Assembly (NCBI GenBank): GCA_964557125.1
Contig: CAZKYX010000045.1
Span: 1-7,196, forward strand
Length of the DNA stretch: 7,196 nt
Reading direction: 5' to 3'
Source: CAZKYX01 sp964557125
GTDB lineage: Bacteria; Patescibacteriota; Microgenomatia; Levybacterales; GWA1-39-11
A program made the translations under genes and the position numbers. How positions within the stretch are numbered: position 1 is the first letter of the stretch; each line of letters starts with the position of its first letter. Positions 4,809 to 7,196 of the stretch are shown in pieces. The notes beneath the pieces were generated by a model. It did not search any database, was not told where the DNA came from, and saw only the letters and a list, made by a program, of their open reading frames with translations.

Positions 4809-4942
4809 CAAGAGAACAAAAATGGAATTTTTGGGCGATTTAGGCAGTCTAAAGAGCCGCAAGAGAACAAAAATGGAATTTTTGGGCGATTTAGGCAGTC
4901 TAAAGAGCCGCAAGAGAACAAAAATGGAATTTTTGGGCGATT
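4809..4942 (+). repeat. 51-bp tandem repeat running into tRNA-Val
   Basis: Two perfect 51-bp units (4809-4859, 4860-4910) are followed by a third partial unit (4911-4942) whose end is the true 5' end of tRNA-Val. Each unit holds AAGAGAACAAAAATGGAATT and then GGGCGAT, the tRNA-Val 5' acceptor strand, followed by a D-arm-like stretch (TTAGGCAGTCTAAAGAGCC compared with TTAGCTCAGCTGGTAGAGCG). The period is a multiple of three, so the frame stays open across it, but no start signal or protein-like composition argues for coding. Confidence 0.9.
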
Positions 4943-5010
4943 AGCTCAGCTGGTAGAGCGCTTCATTTACACTGAAGATGTCAGGGGTTCGAGCCCTCTA
5001 TCGCCCACCA
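4935..5010 (+). tRNA. tRNA-Val(UAC) with encoded CCA
   Basis: The acceptor GGGCGAT pairs with ATCGCCC (5000-5006), discriminator A5007, and CCA is encoded at 5008-5010, the only tRNA here with an encoded CCA. The D arm is TAGCTCAGCTGGTAGAGC. The anticodon arm CTTCA-TTTACAC-TGAAG gives TAC, and the T arm is AGGGG-TTCGAGC-CCTCT. The 5' end is copied twice in the tandem repeat upstream. Confidence 0.96.
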
Positions 5011-5036
5011 AAAAAAACAAATGTGGGGGACATCCG

Positions 5037-5047
5037 TTCGCCCACCA
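5037..5047 (+). repeat. Short copy of the tRNA-Val 3' end
   Basis: TCGCCCACCAA repeats 5001-5011, the acceptor 3' strand with CCA of tRNA-Val. No tRNA body precedes it. CCCAC here can pair with GTGGG (5023-5027), so it may also form a small hairpin. Confidence 0.5.
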
Positions 5048-5077
5048 ACAAACTAGATAAACGCAAACAGAAGGTTT

Positions 5078-5150
5078 GCCAAGATGGCCGAGGTAGTCAA
5101 GGCGCCTGTCTGAAGAACAGGTTATCCGAGTGCAATTCTTGGTCTTGGCA
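5078..5150 (+). tRNA. tRNA-Phe(GAA) with unusual D and T loops
   Basis: The acceptor GCCAAGA pairs perfectly with TCTTGGC (5143-5149), with discriminator A. The anticodon arm CCTGT-CTGAAGA-ACAGG is perfect and gives GAA. The T stem CCGAG/CTTGG holds with one G-U. The oddities are a T loop of TGCAATT, with G in place of the near-universal U55; a D loop (AGGTAGTCAA) without the usual GG pair at 18-19; and G at position 37 where bacterial tRNA-Phe normally has A. No CCA is encoded. The intact stems favour a functional tRNA, though a specialised or decaying copy is possible. Confidence 0.85.
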
Positions 5151-5233
5151 CAAGAAATTTGAAAATAAGGTCGCATTTCGCGAGCAATTGCGGGCGTAAC
5201 AACCTTTTTTTGTAAAACAAAAAAAAACGTTCC

Positions 5234-5245
5234 CCCCGCTCACTA
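5234..5245 (+). repeat. Copy of the tRNA-Gly 3' end just upstream of tRNA-Gly
   Basis: CCCCGCTCACTA is identical to 5316-5327, the acceptor 3' strand of tRNA-Gly plus flank. CCCCCGC (5233-5239) is also complementary to GCGGGGG (5251-5257), the 5' acceptor strand of the real tRNA, giving a 7-bp hairpin with an 11-nt loop that would compete with tRNA folding in the precursor. Confidence 0.65.
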
Positions 5246-5250
5246 CGTTC

Positions 5251-5322
5251 GCGGGGGTAGTTCAGTGGTAGAACGCTTCCTTGCCAAGGAAGAGGTCGAG
5301 GGTTCGAACCCCTTTCCCCGCT
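5251..5322 (+). tRNA. tRNA-Gly(GCC)
   Basis: The acceptor GCGGGGG pairs with TCCCCGC (5315-5321) and the discriminator is T5322, typical of glycine tRNAs. The D arm is TAGTTCAGTGGTAGAAC. The anticodon arm CTTCC-TTGCCAA-GGAAG gives GCC, and the T arm is GAGGG-TTCGAAC-CCCTT. CAC follows, so CCA is not encoded. Confidence 0.96.
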
Positions 5323-5341
5323 CACTAATTTTGAATCTAAA

Positions 5342-5749
5342 CTATGCCCAAGAACCTAAGATTGCACCTGCAATGATAAGAAAAGCAGCATAGTACCCAA
5401 TTTCAATATAGAAAAGGTCCCATTGTTTTTTCTCAAAAAGCACATCTCCCATTTTAACCGGCACAACAAATCCCAACCAAAGCCAAAATGCTGCTGTAAC
5501 CCCTGTCATAAGTCCAACTACCGGAGCCATGCCAATCGTTACAGCGAGTACAAATGAGGTCAAAAGAGAACCCAAAAACATCATTGCATAGGTTTTTGGC
5601 ATTTCCTTTTTCCCTTTTTCCATGTCTTCTTTCGTAAAACCAATCATTTTTGACCATGTTTTACCAAATAGTGGACCGTACCAAAGAGAACCTACAATCA
5701 TTGAAACTATTGCACATGCAAGAACTGCTAACCAATTAACATCCATCAT
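5342..5749 (-). CDS. DUF1761 family integral membrane protein
   Basis: This protein of 135 aa has four predicted membrane helices at about 6-24, 53-72, 76-97 and 112-132. The N-terminal VNWLAVLACAIVSMIVGSLWYGPLFGKTW pattern, spread over residues 4-32, is the hallmark of DUF1761, a family of small four-helix membrane proteins with no established function. A charged loop (KEDMEKGKKEMPK, 40-52) joins helices 1 and 2. The start is supported by AGGGGGTGA 6 nt upstream, one base off the consensus Shine-Dalgarno sequence; the second ATG immediately after is an alternative. It converges on the tRNA-Gly gene. Confidence 0.88.
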   Translation of the reverse strand: MMDVNWLAVLACAIVSMIVGSLWYGPLFGKTWSKMIGFTKEDMEKGKKEMPKTYAMMFLGSLLTSFVLAVTIGMAPVVGLMTGVTAAFWLWLGFVVPVKMGDVLFEKKQWDLFYIEIGYYAAFLIIAGAILGSWA

Positions 5750-5772
5750 AATATTTCACCCCCTTTCACAAG

Positions 5773-5868
5773 GCATGAGCCTTGAATTTAAAAATTCAAA
5801 TTTAGAATTTAAAATGAAATCTTGATTAAAAATTAAAAATTTCAAATTAAAAATTATATATGAATCTA
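5773..5868. other. AT-rich intergenic patch with hairpins, no gene
   Basis: A 6-bp hairpin (CAAGGC-ATGA-GCCTTG) is followed by roughly 80 bp of A/T sequence rich in short inverted repeats such as GAATTTAAAAATTC. It separates the divergent DUF1761 and DUF475 genes. On the minus strand the hairpin lies in the DUF1761 5' region. I see no coding potential. Confidence 0.5.
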
Positions 5869-5925
5869 TTCTGAACATATCACCACGACAATTTCGTGTC
5901 AACGAGTTTTAATTAGAGAGAATAT

Positions 5926-5934
5926 TGCTATAAT
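5926..5934 (+). promoter_or_regulatory. Extended -10 promoter of the DUF475 gene
   Basis: TG-C-TATAAT ends 7 nt before the ATG at 5942, again predicting a leaderless transcript. There is no Shine-Dalgarno sequence. A 5-bp hairpin (CACGA/TCGTG) lies about 30 bp upstream. Confidence 0.68.
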
Positions 5935-5941
5935 AGCTTTT

Positions 5942-6895
5942 ATGGATATTGGGGTCATATTACTTACAATAGTTGGTCTTAGCCTTTTTGAAATTATTAC
6001 AAGCATTGATAACGCCATTATTAATGCAGAAGTCCTCACGACAATGAGTAAAAAAGCACGTAAGTGGTTTTTACTTTGGGGAATGCTTTTTGCAGTATTT
6101 GTAGTGCGCGGAGTACTTCCTCTTCTTATCATATGGGCATCAGCTCCACATATAGGCATCATGGGAGCACTCACAGCCACTTTTAGCAACGACCCAAAAG
6201 TTGCCGAGGCCATTGAGGCTTCATCACCGATTCTACTTATGGGTGGAGGAACATTTCTTGTATTCCTATTCTTTCACTGGCTATTTCTTGAAACAAAGCA
6301 TTTTGGACTCAGAGGAGAACGGTTTATACAGTCAAAAGGTGTTTGGTTTTACGCCATAGTCTCAATTCTCCTAAGCCTTGTCGTGTGGTATTCTCTTCAA
6401 GTTAACCCGTTTCTAGCCTTTGGAGCAGTAGTTGGCTCAACAGCATTTTTTGTTATTCACGGATTTCGAGAACAAGCAGAAAAGCAGGAACAACAATTAG
6501 TGAAGGGTACAAGTGGACTTTCGGACCTGAGTAAGATTATGTATCTTGAGGTTCTGGACGCAACATTCTCAATTGATGGAGTAGTGGGAGCATTCGCATT
6601 CACCTTCTCAGTCCCTCTTATTTTGATTGGAAACGGTATTGGAGCCGTCGTTTTGAGACAGCTTACGATAAGCAATATAGATAGAATCAAAAAATACAAA
6701 TATCTCAAAAACGGAGCTATGTATTCAATACTCGTACTGGGAACCATTATGGTACTTGATAGTCTTGGAGTGCATATTCCACACTGGTTATCTCCCGTCG
6801 TAACAATCGTGACTGTTATTTACTTCTTCCAAAAATCACGAATTGACCTCAAAACTATCGGAGAAGCAGTAAGCGAAAATAAGAAAATGAGGTAA
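5942..6895 (+). CDS. DUF475 family polytopic membrane protein, TerC-like
   Basis: This is an integral membrane protein of 317 aa with about eight hydrophobic segments (near 3-20, 42-66, 95-115, 134-152, 154-173, 203-225, 226-238, 258-275 and 280-296). Two similar acidic motifs mark the two halves: EIITSIDNAI (17-26) and EVLDATFSIDGVVGAF (203-218). This paired S-x-D-[NG] arrangement is that of DUF475 and the related TerC proteins, which are predicted metal-ion transporters, with some TerC members linked to manganese export. Cation transport is thus a reasonable inference, with the acidic residues D23, D206 and D212 in the membrane, but no substrate is shown. A long polar loop (173-200) separates the halves. 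The mRNA appears leaderless. Confidence 0.9.
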   Translation: MDIGVILLTIVGLSLFEIITSIDNAIINAEVLTTMSKKARKWFLLWGMLFAVFVVRGVLPLLIIWASAPHIGIMGALTATFSNDPKVAEAIEASSPILLMGGGTFLVFLFFHWLFLETKHFGLRGERFIQSKGVWFYAIVSILLSLVVWYSLQVNPFLAFGAVVGSTAFFVIHGFREQAEKQEQQLVKGTSGLSDLSKIMYLEVLDATFSIDGVVGAFAFTFSVPLILIGNGIGAVVLRQLTISNIDRIKKYKYLKNGAMYSILVLGTIMVLDSLGVHIPHWLSPVVTIVTVIYFFQKSRIDLKTIGEAVSENKKMR

Positions 6896-6897
6896 AA

Positions 6898-6976
6898 CCT
6901 GTAACCTGTAACCCGCCGGGCAGAGCCCTCCTCCGGGCAGAGTCCTCTGGACGGCGTCTGGGCGGCGCCTGTAACC
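6898..6976. repeat. GC-rich repeat patch bounded by CCTGTAACC
   Basis: CCTGTAACC occurs at 6898-6906, 6905-6913 and 6968-6976. Between them lie two 17-bp tandem units beginning CCGGGCAGAG (6916-6932 and 6933-6949) and then a GGCG-rich stretch. The patch is much richer in G+C than the surrounding genes. No ORF or transposase is visible. The rest of the gap to 7077 holds only a small TGGCC/GGCCA hairpin. Confidence 0.6.
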
Positions 6977-7077
6977 TAATAATTGTGCCCTCGAGAAGAC
7001 TCGCTACTTGCGAAGTCAAGTGGCCGGAGGCCAATTCCACATCCTTGCGAATACAGCGTTCTGCTGGCGAAGTTGTG

Positions 7078-7158
7078 TGCCATGAAGAGGAGTCGAACCT
7101 CCATGTCTTACGACACACGGTTCTGAACCGTGCTTGTCTACCATTTCAACATCATGGC
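7078..7158 (-). tRNA. tRNA-Leu(CAG)
   Basis: This is a class II tRNA on the minus strand. The acceptor GCCATGA pairs with TCATGGC, with discriminator A. The anticodon arm CACGG-TTCAGAA-CCGTG gives CAG. The variable arm is TGTC-GTAA-GACA and the T arm is GGAGG-TTCGACT-CCTCT. CAC follows, so CCA is not encoded. Together with tRNA-Leu(GAG) it covers part of the CUN leucine box. Confidence 0.95.
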
Positions 7159-7165
7159 ATAACCT

Positions 7166-7174
7166 ATTCTAACA
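7166..7174 (-). promoter_or_regulatory. Extended -10 promoter of tRNA-Leu(CAG)
   Basis: On the minus strand TG-T-TAGAAT ends 7 nt before the first base of the mature tRNA, the same spacing seen before the leaderless ORFs. Transcription may therefore start at the mature 5' end. Confidence 0.5.
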
Positions 7175-7196
7175 ATGTGATGAAATGGCGTGATCA

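Noticed and set aside
4809..4942. Tandem repeat as a CRISPR array
   Set aside because: The units are directly adjacent 51-bp copies without unique spacers, and part of each unit is tRNA-Val sequence.
4672..4944. Plus-strand ORF with a 17-residue repeat
   Set aside because: It reads through tRNA-Leu and the 51-bp repeat into tRNA-Val. The open frame is a by-product of a period divisible by three.
4967..5325. Minus-strand ORFs opposite tRNA-Val, tRNA-Phe and tRNA-Gly
   Set aside because: They are antisense translations of tRNA genes, recognisable by stretches such as GSNPRPLPW and GDRGLEPL.
6855..7118. Minus-strand ORF across the GC-rich patch
   Set aside because: It overlaps the end of DUF475 and tRNA-Leu(CAG), has low-complexity Arg-rich composition and no start signals.

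Overview
The window looks like a piece of a small, AT-rich bacterial genome, most likely a Candidate Phyla Radiation (Patescibacteria, Parcubacteria-like) member. The pointers are very short intergenic spaces, scattered tRNAs mostly without an encoded CCA, the mixture of a DUF475 membrane protein, a short M20 peptidase and cysteine-bearing GNAT proteins, and promoters that sit directly on start codons. UGA behaves as a stop in several genes, so the standard bacterial code applies. The lineage call is inference from style, not from a marker gene.

Layout. 1-250: the 3' part of tRNA-Gln(UUG), cut by the window edge, followed by two further degenerate copies of its 3' end. 298-634: a small unknown protein with its own promoter and a strong terminator. 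681-1344: a HAD phosphatase resembling HxpB/YniC. 1416-2956: two GNAT-like acetyltransferase genes, each preceded by a 23-codon leader ORF and an intrinsic terminator. 2933-4669, minus strand: a PEBP (YbhB/YbcL) protein, a 33-residue small ORF and an M20 metallopeptidase, with the M20 gene converging on and overlapping the second GNAT gene by 24 bp. 4701-5327: a plus-strand tRNA cluster Leu(GAG), Val(UAC), Phe(GAA), Gly(GCC) with odd partial tRNA duplications. 5342-5749, minus: a four-helix DUF1761 protein. 5926-6895: a DUF475 membrane protein. 6898-6976: a GC-rich repeat patch. 7078-7174, minus: tRNA-Leu(CAG).

Two things stand out. First, the paired leader/attenuator units before the two GNAT genes: both leader ORFs are exactly 23 codons, align without gaps with 11 identical positions, share the C-terminal block GGVLFV and an 18-nt identical stretch, and in both the Gly-Gly-Val-Leu codons are complementary to the 5' arm of the following terminator. 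This has the form of translation-responsive transcription attenuation, perhaps induced by ribosome-targeting inhibitors. I do not recognise the leader peptide. Second, a recurrent extended -10 box (TGnTATAAT) lies exactly 7 nt before the start codon of four ORFs on both strands, which predicts leaderless mRNAs; other genes in the window carry ordinary Shine-Dalgarno sequences, so two initiation modes appear to coexist.
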